DNA of 64,000 bases from JAFLCL01 sp964502175 (GCA_964502175.1 CAZCVE010000047.1:1-64000), one strand, 5' to 3'. Shown: positions 43,650-52,120, numbered from the stretch's first letter. Numbers and translations: made by a program. The notes: a model not told the origin generated them from the sequence alone.

Positions 43650-44366
43650 TCAGACACCCCCGCCCTGGCAGTACATCTCCAGCGAGAGACCGCGGAGTGT
43701 CGGGGCGCGAAGGCGATCGGCGGACGGGTGGAGGACCACCCGGATGATGGCGTAGGGCGCGTAGACCTCGGCGCTGGAGAGCCCCATCTCCACCAAGGCG
43801 GCGGCGAGGAACAGCGGGGACTCGCTCGCGCCGCTGATCTCGATCGTGCGAGTGGGGCGTTCCGACGTGGCAGGCAGGATGTTGGTCATCTGGATCTCGA
43901 GCGTGATCGACGTCCCCGCGGGGATCGTCGCGGCCCACTCGAAATCGGACCAGAGGGGGGCCTCGTTGAGCGGGTCGCACCGGCCCGGATCGTACGCGCC
44001 GTAGACGCGCTCGTAGCTCGCGCCGTCCTCGTACTCCCACTCCGCAACGCACGGGAAGTCCTCGCAAGGGACCCGGTGACGTGGCGCCGTCGCCCCCGCG
44101 AGCGCGGGATCGAACCTCAGACCTCCGCGCCCGCGAACCGCAACGTCGGCGGAACGAATCGAGTCGAGGGCCCGAAAGCAACGGGGCTCGCAGGGCGCGC
44201 ACGGCTCGAAGTCATCGCTCGACGCCGCGACTGCGACTCCGAGATCGTCGTCGCCGCGCTCGCCGCACGTCGAACGCGGCGGCTCGGCGACGCACGCGGT
44301 CAGTCCGCCCACCGCCGCCCACAGCCACGCTCGCGCCCATCTCGAAGTCACGGTGCGAGCATGCAT
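43650..44366 (-). CDS. Cys-containing lipoprotein of unknown function
   Basis: 238 residues. ATG 44366 leads to a twin-positive signal (RTVTSRWARAWLWAAV) and lipobox GLTAC. The mature chain has several Cys pairs (CAPCEPRC, CEDFPC, CDPLNE) and a strand-rich C-terminal half (AGTSITLEIQMTNILP, YAPYAIIRVVLHP) that may be a jelly-roll-like domain. No family recognised. A GTG seven codons upstream is possible but not needed. It is divergent from the thioredoxin-like gene by 44 bases and converges on the SGNH gene by 16 bases. Confidence 0.65.
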   Translation of the reverse strand: MHARTVTSRWARAWLWAAVGGLTACVAEPPRSTCGERGDDDLGVAVAASSDDFEPCAPCEPRCFRALDSIRSADVAVRGRGGLRFDPALAGATAPRHRVPCEDFPCVAEWEYEDGASYERVYGAYDPGRCDPLNEAPLWSDFEWAATIPAGTSITLEIQMTNILPATSERPTRTIEISGASESPLFLAAALVEMGLSSAEVYAPYAIIRVVLHPSADRLRAPTLRGLSLEMYCQGGGV

Positions 44367-44410
44367 CCCTTCGATGGACGGCGTCACGTGTCCGTGACAG
44401 CCCTCGGCGC

Positions 44411-44776
44411 ATGGGTCTCTTCGACTTCCTCAAGCCCGCGCCGCCGGTGGTGCCGGAGCGCGTGCGTTCGATGAAGCAGTTCGAGAGCAAGGTGCTCGAC
44501 AGCGACATCCCCGTGATCGTCGACGTGTGGAGCGCGACGTGCGCGCCGTGCAAGAAGCTCGAGCCGATCCTCGTCGACATCGCCACGCGGCACGCGGGCA
44601 AGGTGCGCGTGGTGGAGATCGGGACCGGCGACGCAGAGCGCGAGCTGCTCGCCGCGCTCGAGGTGCAGTCGACGCCGACGCTCATCATGTACAAGGGCGG
44701 CGAGGAGCTCGGTCGCGTGTCGGGGCTCCGGCCTTCGAGCTGGTTCGATCAGATGATCGCCGCCGAGATGAGCTGA
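44411..44776 (+). CDS. Thioredoxin-like protein
   Basis: 121 residues with the thioredoxin fold and active site SATCAPCKK (Cys44, Cys47; CAPC instead of CGPC), the cis-Pro loop VQSTPTLIMYKGG, and the final helix. There is no signal peptide, so it should reduce disulfides in the cytoplasm. The short N-terminal extension GLFDFLKPAPPVVP is extra to the usual 105-residue thioredoxins. VWSAT replaces the usual VDFWAxWC, but the Cys pair is intact. Neighbours give no hint of the substrate. Confidence 0.88.
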   Translation: MGLFDFLKPAPPVVPERVRSMKQFESKVLDSDIPVIVDVWSATCAPCKKLEPILVDIATRHAGKVRVVEIGTGDAERELLAALEVQSTPTLIMYKGGEELGRVSGLRPSSWFDQMIAAEMS

Positions 44777-44831
44777 CCCGTCGGGGTGTTGTAACGGCAG
44801 ACGTCGCGCGCGTACCGGTGCCAGAGGTACG

Positions 44832-45362
44832 ATGACGTCCATGCGAGCTCCCCTGACCGCCGCGGTGACCGCCTCGATGCTGCTCTTGACGAGCCTCACG
44901 TCCGCGCAGCGAACGCCTCCGGTCGTCGCGCCGCCGGCCGACGAGAGCCCACCGACGCCGGCGACCGTGCCCGACAGCCCGCAGACGTTCCTCGGGCCGG
45001 GCATGTACGTCTTCCAGACGCGCGTGCGAAACGCGACGTGCGGCGACGACCAGGCCACGGGCTTCGTCGACTCGTTCATCGCGCCGATCCACGGCGTCTC
45101 GGGCAACCGCCGCATGGCGATGCACCTGCTCAACTCGGAGTACTGGCCCGACTGGACGATCGTCGTGAACGAGCGCGACGAGATCTTCGGTGACTCGTCG
45201 TTGCAGGGCTTTCGTGGGAGCGACCCGCCGACCAACCACTTCATGGTCACGCGACGTGACGCCGCGCGCTTCACCGGCATCGGCGTGCGCACGTACCGCG
45301 GCGCAGACGGTCAGCCGTGCCGCGTCTTCTTCGACGCGCTCCTCCGCCGCGTCGACATCTGA
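44832..45362 (+). CDS. Secreted protein of unknown function
   Basis: 176 residues. ATG 44832 has AGAGG just upstream; a second ATG at 44841 is also possible. A signal peptide ends near TSAQ, then a Pro-rich linker to about 52, then a compact domain with three Cys (NATCGDDQ, QPCRVF) and aromatic strands (GMYVFQTRVRNA, EYWPDWTIVV). No lipobox, so it should be free in the periplasm or outside. No recognised family. Confidence 0.65.
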   Translation: MTSMRAPLTAAVTASMLLLTSLTSAQRTPPVVAPPADESPPTPATVPDSPQTFLGPGMYVFQTRVRNATCGDDQATGFVDSFIAPIHGVSGNRRMAMHLLNSEYWPDWTIVVNERDEIFGDSSLQGFRGSDPPTNHFMVTRRDAARFTGIGVRTYRGADGQPCRVFFDALLRRVDI

Positions 45363-45436
45363 CTTCCCGGCGAGGGGCGATTGCAGGGAAGGTTGGGGGC
45401 CCGCGTGACGTGCAACGCGTGACGATCGTGCACCCT

Positions 45437-45455
45437 GTTACACGCCGGGTGTGAC
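45437..45455. promoter_or_regulatory. Operator-like inverted repeat
   Basis: GTTACAC-5 bases-GTGTGAC, 6 of 7 positions paired, lying about 100 bases upstream of the sigma-54 promoter. This is the distance at which sigma-54 activators usually bind, so it is a candidate enhancer site (inference). Confidence 0.4.
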
Positions 45456-45553
45456 ACCCCACGTCGCGCAAATCGCCTTGTTTTGTGGGCGATCGCGAGA
45501 TCGTGTCTCCGCCTCGCGGGCGCCTCGAGGGTCCGATCGCGGCCTCGGGAACC

Positions 45554-45569
45554 TGGCACGCGCAGTGCT
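45554..45569 (+). promoter_or_regulatory. Sigma-54 (-24/-12) promoter
   Basis: TGGCACGCGCAGTGCT matches the sigma-54 consensus TGGCACG-N4-TTGCW with one mismatch, and the GG and GC doublets are exactly 10 bases apart. It is on the coding strand 125 bases before ATG 45694. In myxobacteria sigma-54 genes are turned on by enhancer-binding proteins, often in motility and development. Confidence 0.65.
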
Positions 45570-45693
45570 GTCATTAGGCTCACGAGGAACGCGACGCGGA
45601 TGGGCCGCGAGGGCGACTCGGAACAAGACGCGCTGGACTCTCGATCACGAGAGCTCCCAGTCGCGATGAGCGCACCTGCGCGAGGAGACGACC

Positions 45694-47136
45694 ATGGAAG
45701 AGATGACGAACAAGACGGCGATGGCGGGTGACGTGGGCTCGGTCGAGGTGCTCTTCGCGTGGCGTGATGCGAGCGGCCAGCGCGCGGTGATCGACGCGGA
45801 GCTCGTCGATGGCGAGCGCTGCCCCGCGGTGTGGATCGGCGCGCAGCAGGGCCTCCGCTTCGTGCTCCCGACGGAGCTCGCGAGCACGCTCGGCTCCGCG
45901 GAGGGCGCGGACGGTCGCTTCCGCCTCGTCGGCATCGAGAACGGTCGCTTCGTGCTCCGCGTGCCGGAGGGTGCGGAGATCGTCGCCACCAAGGGCGGCG
46001 AGGCGCTCGAGGTGGTGCAGGGTGTGGATCGCGTCCGCACGCTCGACCTCGCGATCGACCACGTGGCGGAGATCCGCCTCGGTGAGTTCTCGTTCTACGT
46101 GCGCCCCGGCGCGGCGCCCGAGAAGGCGGCGGATCGAGGCCCGCTCCTCGACTGGCGCGCGGCGCGCTGGGGCCTCGCGGCCTTCGCGGCGCACGCGGTC
46201 GTGCTCGGCACGTTCTTCCTCGCGCCGCCGAACGCGTCGGCGCTCAACATGGACCTCGACGCGAACCAGCAGCGCTACGTGCAGGTGCAGCTCGCGGCGA
46301 TCGCGGAGGACCGCGAAGAGATCCAGCTCGTGCAGCCCGGTGGTGAGGCCGGCGCTGGCGCGACGGCGCCGGACACGGCGGCGGGCGCGGGCAACGAGAC
46401 GACGACGCCGCACGTCGCGGGCGGTCGCGGCATCCGCAGCGGCTCGGCGCACCGCGTCGATCACCCGACGATCACCCGCGAGAACATCACGTCGATGGGC
46501 GCGCTCGCTGCGCTCACCGGCATGATGGCGGACATGGAGGGCGGCGAGGGCGTGTACGGCAACCCCGACATGACCGACGGCCCTGGGGGCCCCGGCTTCC
46601 AGCACCTCGTCGGCGGCCCCGGCATCGGTGGCTGGGGCGGCCTCGACATGAACAACGCCGGCAACGGCACGTGCATCGGCACGCACTGCGGCGAAGGCAC
46701 CATCGCGAGCGGCCCGCTCCACACGTCGGGCGACGTGGGCCCCGGCGGCATCGGCAACGGCACCGAGCCGGCGACGCGCCCGCACCGTGATCGCGTCCCG
46801 CAGATCACGCCGGTCGGCGCCGAGACCCGCGGTGGCCTGAGCCGCGAGCAGGTGCGCTTCATTCTGGGNNNNNNNNNNGTCCGCCAGCACATCAACGAGG
46901 TGCGCTTCTGCTACTCGCAGGAGCTCCAGAGCCGCCCCGACCTCGAGGGCCGCGTCGCGGTGCAGTTCTTCGTCAGCCCCGACGGCCGCGTGAGCACGTC
47001 GTCGGTCGCGCAGTCGAGCGGCTCGGTGGGCAACGTCGGTCAGTGCGTGTCGCAGAGCGTCCGTCGCTGGACCTTCCCCGCGTCCGAGGGTCCGACGAGC
47101 GTCACGTACCCCTTCGTCCTCCAGAGCGCGGAGTGA
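45694..47136 (+). CDS. AgmX/PglI C-terminal domain protein (gliding-machine/TonB-like), with assembly gap
   Basis: About 480 residues, interrupted by 10 N. The N-terminal half has strand-rich segments (FRLVGIENGRFVLRVPEG), one transmembrane segment at about 157-175 (WGLAAFAAHAVVLGTFFLA), then a Gly-rich linker. The C-terminal 90 residues are the AgmX/PglI domain: LSREQVR, VRQHINEVRFCYSQEL, GRVAVQFFVSPDGRV and VRRWTFPASEG, akin to TonB C-termini. In Myxococcus this domain occurs in gliding-motility and trans-envelope proteins. A sigma-54 promoter precedes it and a strong hairpin follows it. Confidence 0.85.
   Translation: MEEMTNKTAMAGDVGSVEVLFAWRDASGQRAVIDAELVDGERCPAVWIGAQQGLRFVLPTELASTLGSAEGADGRFRLVGIENGRFVLRVPEGAEIVATKGGEALEVVQGVDRVRTLDLAIDHVAEIRLGEFSFYVRPGAAPEKAADRGPLLDWRAARWGLAAFAAHAVVLGTFFLAPPNASALNMDLDANQQRYVQVQLAAIAEDREEIQLVQPGGEAGAGATAPDTAAGAGNETTTPHVAGGRGIRSGSAHRVDHPTITRENITSMGALAALTGMMADMEGGEGVYGNPDMTDGPGGPGFQHLVGGPGIGGWGGLDMNNAGNGTCIGTHCGEGTIASGPLHTSGDVGPGGIGNGTEPATRPHRDRVPQITPVGAETRGGLSREQVRFILXXXXVRQHINEVRFCYSQELQSRPDLEGRVAVQFFVSPDGRVSTSSVAQSSGSVGNVGQCVSQSVRRWTFPASEGPTSVTYPFVLQSAE
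46869..46878. other. Assembly gap (10 N)
   Basis: Ten undetermined bases inside the AgmX/PglI domain. The frame happens to remain open, but the true length is unknown: in relatives LSxxxVR is followed almost directly by VRxHxxxVRxCY, so the extra residues here are probably an artefact of gap filling. Confidence 0.95.
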
Positions 47137-47175
47137 TCGTCAGCGCCTGAGCGCGAGATCATCGACACACGAACG

Positions 47176-47203
47176 CGGCGCGGGCCTCACGGGGCTCGCG
47201 CCG
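47176..47203. terminator. Bidirectional terminator hairpin
   Basis: An 11-bp stem (CGGCGCGGGCC with GGGCTCGCGCCG, one G-T pair) with a 5-base loop, between the convergent stops at 47136 and 47233. GCGTTTGTCG follows on the plus strand, a modest T-run for this genome. Confidence 0.6.
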
Positions 47204-47232
47204 CGAGCGTTTGTCGTGCGGGTCTCGCTCTC

Positions 47233-48747
47233 TCAGGGGGACAAGCAGATGGCGCCCATGCAGCAGCGGCCCATCGCGCAGAAGTAGTTGTTGAGCGGTG
47301 CGCCGCACATCGTCGCCGGCGGCGCGTAGACATCGGTGGGGCAGCCATTGTCGAAGCCGCTGCAGGTCTCTTGCACGTCGCACGACGTGCTCCGCGCGGC
47401 CCGGCACACGTAGCCCATCGGACGCAGCGCGTTGGGGCAGCCAGGTCCCGCGCCCGTGCAGTAGTCGTCGACGTCGCAGCCGCCGCCGCCGGCAGTGCCG
47501 CAGCGGAACGTGGAGGGCTGGTAGCCGTCCGCGGGGCACGCGCCCGAGGTGCCGCTGCAGGTCTCGTCCACGTCGCACGCGCCGAAGCCTGCGCGACACG
47601 TGAAGCCAGCCGCGGCGAAGCCGTCGGCGGGGCAGTCGGGACCTGCGCCGGAGCAGCGCTCCATCACATCGCACGCGCCGCTCTGCGCGCGACAGATCGT
47701 GAAGAACGGCATGTACGCGTTGGGCGGACACACGTCGCTCGTGCCGGGACACGTCTCGACCGTGTCGCAGCCGCCCGAGGCCGCGCGACACACGCTGCCG
47801 GGCGCCCGGCGTCCATCCGCGGGACACGCGGCGGCCGTGCCGGTGCAGCTCTCGGCGACGTCGCAGTCGCCTCGGCTCGCGCGACACATCGTGCCGGCAG
47901 CGACGAAGCCATCGGTGGGGCAGAGCGCGCTCGTTCCGTCGCAGCTGTCGGCCACGTCGCAGTCGTCGACGGCCGGGCGACAGACGCGCGTCGCGGGCGC
48001 GCGGACGTCCGGCGGGCACGCCGCGAAGCCGTTGCACGTCTCTGCATCGTCGCAGGGTCCCGCGGCGGCGCGGCACACGGCGCCGATCGCCATCACCGAG
48101 TCGCTCGGGCAGTCGGGCGAGTCACCGAAGCAGATCTCTGCGCTGTCGCAGTCTCCTGCCGACGCGCGACAGACCGTGCCCACGCTCGCGAGCATGTCGG
48201 CTGGACACGCAGCGCTCGAGCCCGTGCACAGCTCCTCGGCGTCACATCCGCCCACGGACGCGCGACACACCACGTCCGACGCGCGCATCGTGTCGGCAGG
48301 GCAGAGCGTCGACGTGCCATCGCAGAGCTCTTCGACGTCGCAGTCGCCTCGGCTCGCGCGACACACCGCGCCCGCGGCGCCCGCCACGCCCGTGGGCTCG
48401 CACGACGGAATGCCCGCGGTGCACCGGATCACGCCGATCTCACACGTCCCGGGCGGCGTGCAGGGCTCGCCTGCCGCTGCGCACGAGGCGTCGGGGACCA
48501 CGTAGGCGTCGGGGATCGCGGGCGCATCGCGGCCCGACGCGTCGAGGCCCGGCGCATCGAGACCCGGCGCGTCGAGACCCGGTGCGTCGAGATCGGGCGC
48601 TGACGCGTCGAGGCCGGGCGCGTCGAGGCCCGGCGCGTCGCGATCGTCGACCACGGCGCCGTCGATGCCTTGATCGACCGAGCAGCCAGCCACCGCGAGG
48701 CCCGACGTCAACAGAGCGACTCCCACACCGATCACTCTCGTGCGCAT
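47233..48747 (-). CDS. Second lipoprotein of disintegrin-like Cys repeats
   Basis: 504 residues. ATG 48747 gives a signal peptide with lipobox AVAGC (Cys22), then an unusual linker of repeated GLDAP units, then about eleven units of roughly 33 residues with the pattern CRASxGxCDVxExCxGTSxxCPxDxF. It is the same architecture as the protein at 18081-19571, but with a different linker and more varied repeats, and the last unit ends NYFCAMGRCCMGAICLSP. These should be exposed, disulfide-rich rods. No neighbouring gene suggests a partner; a short divergent gap of 58 bases separates it from the GNAT gene. Confidence 0.8.
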   Translation of the reverse strand: MRTRVIGVGVALLTSGLAVAGCSVDQGIDGAVVDDRDAPGLDAPGLDASAPDLDAPGLDAPGLDAPGLDASGRDAPAIPDAYVVPDASCAAAGEPCTPPGTCEIGVIRCTAGIPSCEPTGVAGAAGAVCRASRGDCDVEELCDGTSTLCPADTMRASDVVCRASVGGCDAEELCTGSSAACPADMLASVGTVCRASAGDCDSAEICFGDSPDCPSDSVMAIGAVCRAAAGPCDDAETCNGFAACPPDVRAPATRVCRPAVDDCDVADSCDGTSALCPTDGFVAAGTMCRASRGDCDVAESCTGTAAACPADGRRAPGSVCRAASGGCDTVETCPGTSDVCPPNAYMPFFTICRAQSGACDVMERCSGAGPDCPADGFAAAGFTCRAGFGACDVDETCSGTSGACPADGYQPSTFRCGTAGGGGCDVDDYCTGAGPGCPNALRPMGYVCRAARSTSCDVQETCSGFDNGCPTDVYAPPATMCGAPLNNYFCAMGRCCMGAICLSP

Positions 48748-48805
48748 CGAGCGATGGTAACGGATCCGCTTCGGTGGATCCCCGCGTGTCGTACGCTCGC
48801 GACCG

Positions 48806-49297
48806 ATGCGCGCCTCACCGACCGCCGTGCCCGAGGGTCCGATCACGTACACGGCCGCGCCGTTCGACGCGCTCACGGGCCGCGACGTGTACGACGCGCT
48901 CGCGCTCCGCTCGCAGGTCTTCGTCGTCGAGCAGAGCTGCGTCTACCTCGATCCCGACGGCCTCGATCCCGAAGCGACCCACGTGCTCGGACGCGACGCG
49001 CGCGGCGTGCTCGGCGCCTACGCGCGCCTCTTCTCGGCGGACGACGCGCGGTCGGCGCATCGCATCGGCCGTGTGATCGTGCACCCGAGCCTGCGCGGCA
49101 CGGGCGAGGGACGAGCGCTCATGCGCGAGGCGATCGCGCGCTGCGAGGCGCACTCTCGCGGCGCGATCGAGCCCGGTGTCATCGAGCTCAGCGCGCAGGC
49201 CCACCTCGCGCGCTTCTACGCGTCGCTCGGCTTCGTCGCGACCTCTGCGGTCTACCTGCACGATGGCATCGACCACGTGGACATGCGCCGCGGCTGA
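48806..49297 (+). CDS. ElaA-type GNAT acetyltransferase
   Basis: 163 residues. GNAT fold with the ElaA pattern: LTGRDVYDALALRSQVFVVEQ near the start (compare LYxxLxLRxxVFVVEQ), YLDPDGLDPEATHVLGRD, the acetyl-CoA site RVIVHPSLRGTGEGRALM (compare Q/R-x-x-G-x-G/A), and the C-terminal HLARFYASLGF. It transfers an acetyl group to an unknown acceptor in the cytoplasm. ATG 48806 gives a normal family length. It converges on xseA with 13 bases between the stops. Confidence 0.85.
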   Translation: MRASPTAVPEGPITYTAAPFDALTGRDVYDALALRSQVFVVEQSCVYLDPDGLDPEATHVLGRDARGVLGAYARLFSADDARSAHRIGRVIVHPSLRGTGEGRALMREAIARCEAHSRGAIEPGVIELSAQAHLARFYASLGFVATSAVYLHDGIDHVDMRRG

Positions 49298-49310
49298 CGC
49301 GCCGAAGACC

Positions 49311-50810
49311 TCACTCTTCGTCGTCGATGACCTTGGCCCGCAGCGACCCGCGCGCGACGCGCACGCGCACCGTCGTGCCGGGCGGCGCCTCCCTCGGATC
49401 GCGCACGGCGAGCCCCGTCGCTTCGTTCGTCGCGATCGCGTAGCCGCGATCGAGCACCGACAGCGGCGAGAGCGTGTCGAGCGCGCCGGCTCGCCGCGCG
49501 AGCAGCTGCCGCGCGAGCACGACGCGTCGATCGATGGCGCGCGTGAGCGCAGCGCTCGCGTCGGTCGTCGCGCGTCGATCTCGATCGATCACGCGCGTCG
49601 CGAGCGGCGCCAGCTTCGCTTCGCTCGACGCGATCGCGCGCGAGGCGAGCTGGATCCTTCGCGCGATCGCAGGACCGAGGCGCGCTTCGAGGCTCGCGAG
49701 CGCGAGCCGATCGCGACCCAAGCGGGCGCGAGGTTCTTCGCGCGCGAGGCGCTCGGTCAGCGTCGTGAGCCGCTGACGCTCTCTCGCGAGCACACGCCGC
49801 GTCGCGGCGCCCAGCGTGCGCTCTGCGGTCGCGAGCTCCATGCGCGAAGGCCGCAGGAGCGCGCGCGGATCGGTCAGCGCGCGCGTGCGCTGCTCGAGCT
49901 CGAGGCGCTCTTCGTCGATCGCGCGACCCACGCCGCGCTGGAGCGCGCGCAGCTGCGTCGCGATGTGCTCGCGGATGCCGTCGATCGAGGGCACGGCGAG
50001 CTCGGCGGCGTTCGACGGCGTGGCCGCCCGCACGTCGGCGCAGAGGTCCACGAGCGTGACGTCGATCTCGTGGCCGACGCCCGTCACGATCGGCACGCGC
50101 GTGGCGGCGACCGCGCGCGCGACGCGCTCGTCGTCGAAGGCAGCGAGGTCTTCGCTCGCGCCCCCGCCGCGCGCGAGCACGATCACGCTGAGGTGCTTCA
50201 AGCGCTGCACCTCCGCGAGCGCGCGCACGATCTGCTCGGGCGCGTCGGCGCCCTGCACGAGCGCGTGCACGAGCACGAGGCGCGCAGGGAAGCGATCGAG
50301 CGCCACCTTCACCACGTCGCGCCACGCCGCGCCGTCGCGGCTGGTCACGACGCCGACGACGGCCGGATGGCGAGGCAGCGGTCGCTTGCGTCCGGGATCG
50401 AGCAGGCCGTCTTTGGCGAGCGCCTTCTTGATGCGCGCGACCTCCGCGGCGCGCGCGCCGAGGCCCACCTCGATCACCTCGCTGACCTGCAGCTGGTAGG
50501 TGCCGCGTGGCTCGTAGAGCGTGAGGCCGCCCTGCACCTCCACGCGCGTGCCCGGCGTGAGGCCGAGGGCCACGCGCGTGAGGTCGGTGCGGAACATCAT
50601 GCACTTCACCTGCGCGCGTCCGTCGCCGAGCGTGAAGTAGAGGTGACCCACGCCCGAGCGCGTGACGTCGGTCACCTCGCCGAGGACCCTCACGCGCGCC
50701 GCGCCCCGCTCGAGCAAGCTCCGCGCGAGCTCGTTCAGCGCGAAGACCGACAAGAGATCGCCGTCGCGCTTCTTCGGTTCGCCTCGGCTGCGCGTGGGGT
50801 CGTCCGACAC
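49311..50810 (-). CDS. xseA: Exodeoxyribonuclease VII large subunit
   Basis: 499 residues, typical for XseA. An N-terminal OB fold binds single-stranded DNA (RVLGEVTDVTRSGVGHLYFTL, QVKCMMFR), the catalytic region follows (VVGVVTSRDGAAWRDV, VIVLARGGGASEDLAAFDDE, VARAVAATRVPIVTGVGHEID, DVRAATPSNAAE), and a long coiled coil leads to the C-terminal segment LSPLSVLDRGYAIA. With the small subunit XseB it degrades single-stranded DNA into short oligonucleotides in the cytoplasm. The start is GTG 50810. No xseB gene was seen next to it, which is common in organisms where it lies elsewhere. Confidence 0.95.
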   Translation of the reverse strand: MSDDPTRSRGEPKKRDGDLLSVFALNELARSLLERGAARVRVLGEVTDVTRSGVGHLYFTLGDGRAQVKCMMFRTDLTRVALGLTPGTRVEVQGGLTLYEPRGTYQLQVSEVIEVGLGARAAEVARIKKALAKDGLLDPGRKRPLPRHPAVVGVVTSRDGAAWRDVVKVALDRFPARLVLVHALVQGADAPEQIVRALAEVQRLKHLSVIVLARGGGASEDLAAFDDERVARAVAATRVPIVTGVGHEIDVTLVDLCADVRAATPSNAAELAVPSIDGIREHIATQLRALQRGVGRAIDEERLELEQRTRALTDPRALLRPSRMELATAERTLGAATRRVLARERQRLTTLTERLAREEPRARLGRDRLALASLEARLGPAIARRIQLASRAIASSEAKLAPLATRVIDRDRRATTDASAALTRAIDRRVVLARQLLARRAGALDTLSPLSVLDRGYAIATNEATGLAVRDPREAPPGTTVRVRVARGSLRAKVIDDEE

Positions 50811-50893
50811 GGCCCGCGAGCATGACGCGACGTCAGGTGGAGAAGAAGGGCGCGCGTGAGAAGACCGGCGCTGCGTGATAGAGAGGCCGCCGC

Positions 50894-51715
50894 ATGGAGC
50901 AGCTGTTCCGATCGGGTCTGTTCGAGGGCGAGGTCGCGATCGTGACCGGCGGTGGCACGGGCATCGGACGCACGGTCGCGCGCGAGCTCGGCAAGCTCGG
51001 ATGCAAGATCGCGATCGCCGGTCGTCGTCCCGAGCCGCTCGAGGACACGAAGAAGGCGCTCGAGGCCGAGGGCATCGAGGTGCACGCGGGCACGTGCGAC
51101 ATCCGCAAGGTCGAGGACGTGCAGGCCTACGTCGCGTCGGTGAAGGAGCGCTTCGGCAAGATCACGATCCTCGTGAACAACGCCGGCGGACAGTTCCCGA
51201 GCCCCGCGGAGCACATCGTGCCCAAGGGCTTCGAGGCCGTCGTGAGGAACAACCTCCTCGGCACCTGGACGATGACGCACGCCGTCGCGACGGGCGCGAT
51301 GATCCCCGACAAGCGCGGCCGCATCGTGAACATCACGGCGCAGGTCGAGCGCGGCTTCCCCGGCATGGTGCACACCGGCGCCGCGCGCGCGGGCGTGCAG
51401 AACCTCACCAAGACGCTCGCCGTCGAGTGGGCGTGCCACGGCATCCGTGTGAACGCGGTGGCGCCCGGCGTGATCAAGACCTCGGGCACCGCGCAGTACC
51501 CCGAGGAGTTCCTCGAGGCCGCGCGCAAGTCGATCCCGCTCAAGCGCCTCGGCGGTGAGGAAGAGGTCAGTCACCTCGTCGTGTACCTGTGCTCGCGCGT
51601 CGCCGACTACGTCACGGGCCAGACGTTCCTCATCGACGGAGGCCAGAGCCTCTGGTCGAGCCCGTGGGAGATCGCGAACGATGTCCCCCAGTCGCCCCCT
51701 TACCCGGTGGATTGA
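50894..51715 (+). CDS. SDR-family enoyl-CoA reductase (peroxisomal PECR-like)
   Basis: 273 residues, short-chain dehydrogenase with the cofactor loop TGGGTGIG (18-25) and NNAGG. The usual YxxxK active site is replaced by VHTGAARAGVQNLTK, which is the form found in peroxisomal trans-2-enoyl-CoA reductase and 2,4-dienoyl-CoA reductase relatives, as are LAVEWACHGIRVNAVAPGVI and the C-terminal LIDGGQSLW. It probably reduces an enoyl-CoA with NADPH in fatty-acid metabolism. ATG 50894 fits the family. The next gene begins 3 bases after its stop. Confidence 0.88.
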   Translation: MEQLFRSGLFEGEVAIVTGGGTGIGRTVARELGKLGCKIAIAGRRPEPLEDTKKALEAEGIEVHAGTCDIRKVEDVQAYVASVKERFGKITILVNNAGGQFPSPAEHIVPKGFEAVVRNNLLGTWTMTHAVATGAMIPDKRGRIVNITAQVERGFPGMVHTGAARAGVQNLTKTLAVEWACHGIRVNAVAPGVIKTSGTAQYPEEFLEAARKSIPLKRLGGEEEVSHLVVYLCSRVADYVTGQTFLIDGGQSLWSSPWEIANDVPQSPPYPVD

Positions 51716-51718
51716 TCG

Positions 51719-52120
51719 ATGAGCGACGAGAACGACGACACGAAGCCCGGGTCCAACCCACCGGAGTCACCCCTCCCGCAGGGAGGGGCCGGGGGTGGGT
51801 CAGCGAGGCCGTCCTCCGAAGCAGGCGCACCGTCTCCCGCGACAGCCGAAGCACGCACCGCCGTCCTCCCCGAGCCCGAGCTCCCAGGCGCCGGCACACC
51901 CGAGGGCGATCTGCTGCGTCGCGCACTGGTGCTCTACCGCCTCGGCAACTACGCCGAGATGCGCGCGATCCTCACGCCGCTGACGACCGGCAAGGATCCG
52001 AAGATCGCCGACGCAGCGACCGCGCTCCTTCGTCGCATCGCGGTCGACCCGGTGCAGATCGGCTTCCTCGTCGGGTGCCTGCTCGCGATCCTCGCGATCG
52101 CGGTCCACTACCTCGGCTGA
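51719..52120 (+). CDS. Short tail-anchored protein with REP-like insertion
   Basis: 133 residues. ATG 51719 follows the reductase stop by 3 bases, so they share a transcript. The N-terminal part (about 13-45) is low complexity and includes PLPQGGAGGG, encoded by a palindromic element (see 51770-51788). Residues 60-105 look like two helices (LLRRALVLYRLGNYAEMRAIL), and the final 20 residues (IGFLVGCLLAILAIAVHYLG) form one membrane segment with no tail beyond, that is, tail-anchored. Function unknown. Confidence 0.6.
   Translation: MSDENDDTKPGSNPPESPLPQGGAGGGSARPSSEAGAPSPATAEARTAVLPEPELPGAGTPEGDLLRRALVLYRLGNYAEMRAILTPLTTGKDPKIADAATALLRRIAVDPVQIGFLVGCLLAILAIAVHYLG
51770..51788. repeat. REP-like palindrome inside a coding region
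   Basis: CCCCTCCC-GCA-GGGAGGGG, a perfect 8-bp stem followed by CCGGGGGTGGG. This wording is that of a widespread small bacterial palindrome family (recalled). Here it is read in frame as PLPQGGAGGG within the gene at 51719. Confidence 0.55.

Larger units (their letters stand above)
45363..45693. other. Long 5' regulatory region of the AgmX-type gene
   Basis: 331 bases without a supported gene. It holds a palindrome (45437-45455) and a good sigma-54 promoter (45554-45569), both listed separately, and a GAGGAG ribosome site before ATG 45694. Its length and several stops in all frames suggest regulated expression of the downstream gene. Confidence 0.5.

Noticed and set aside
50894..51715. An inactive short-chain dehydrogenase, because YxxxK is missing
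   Set aside because: The replacement HTGAARAG is the normal form in PECR-type enoyl-CoA reductases.
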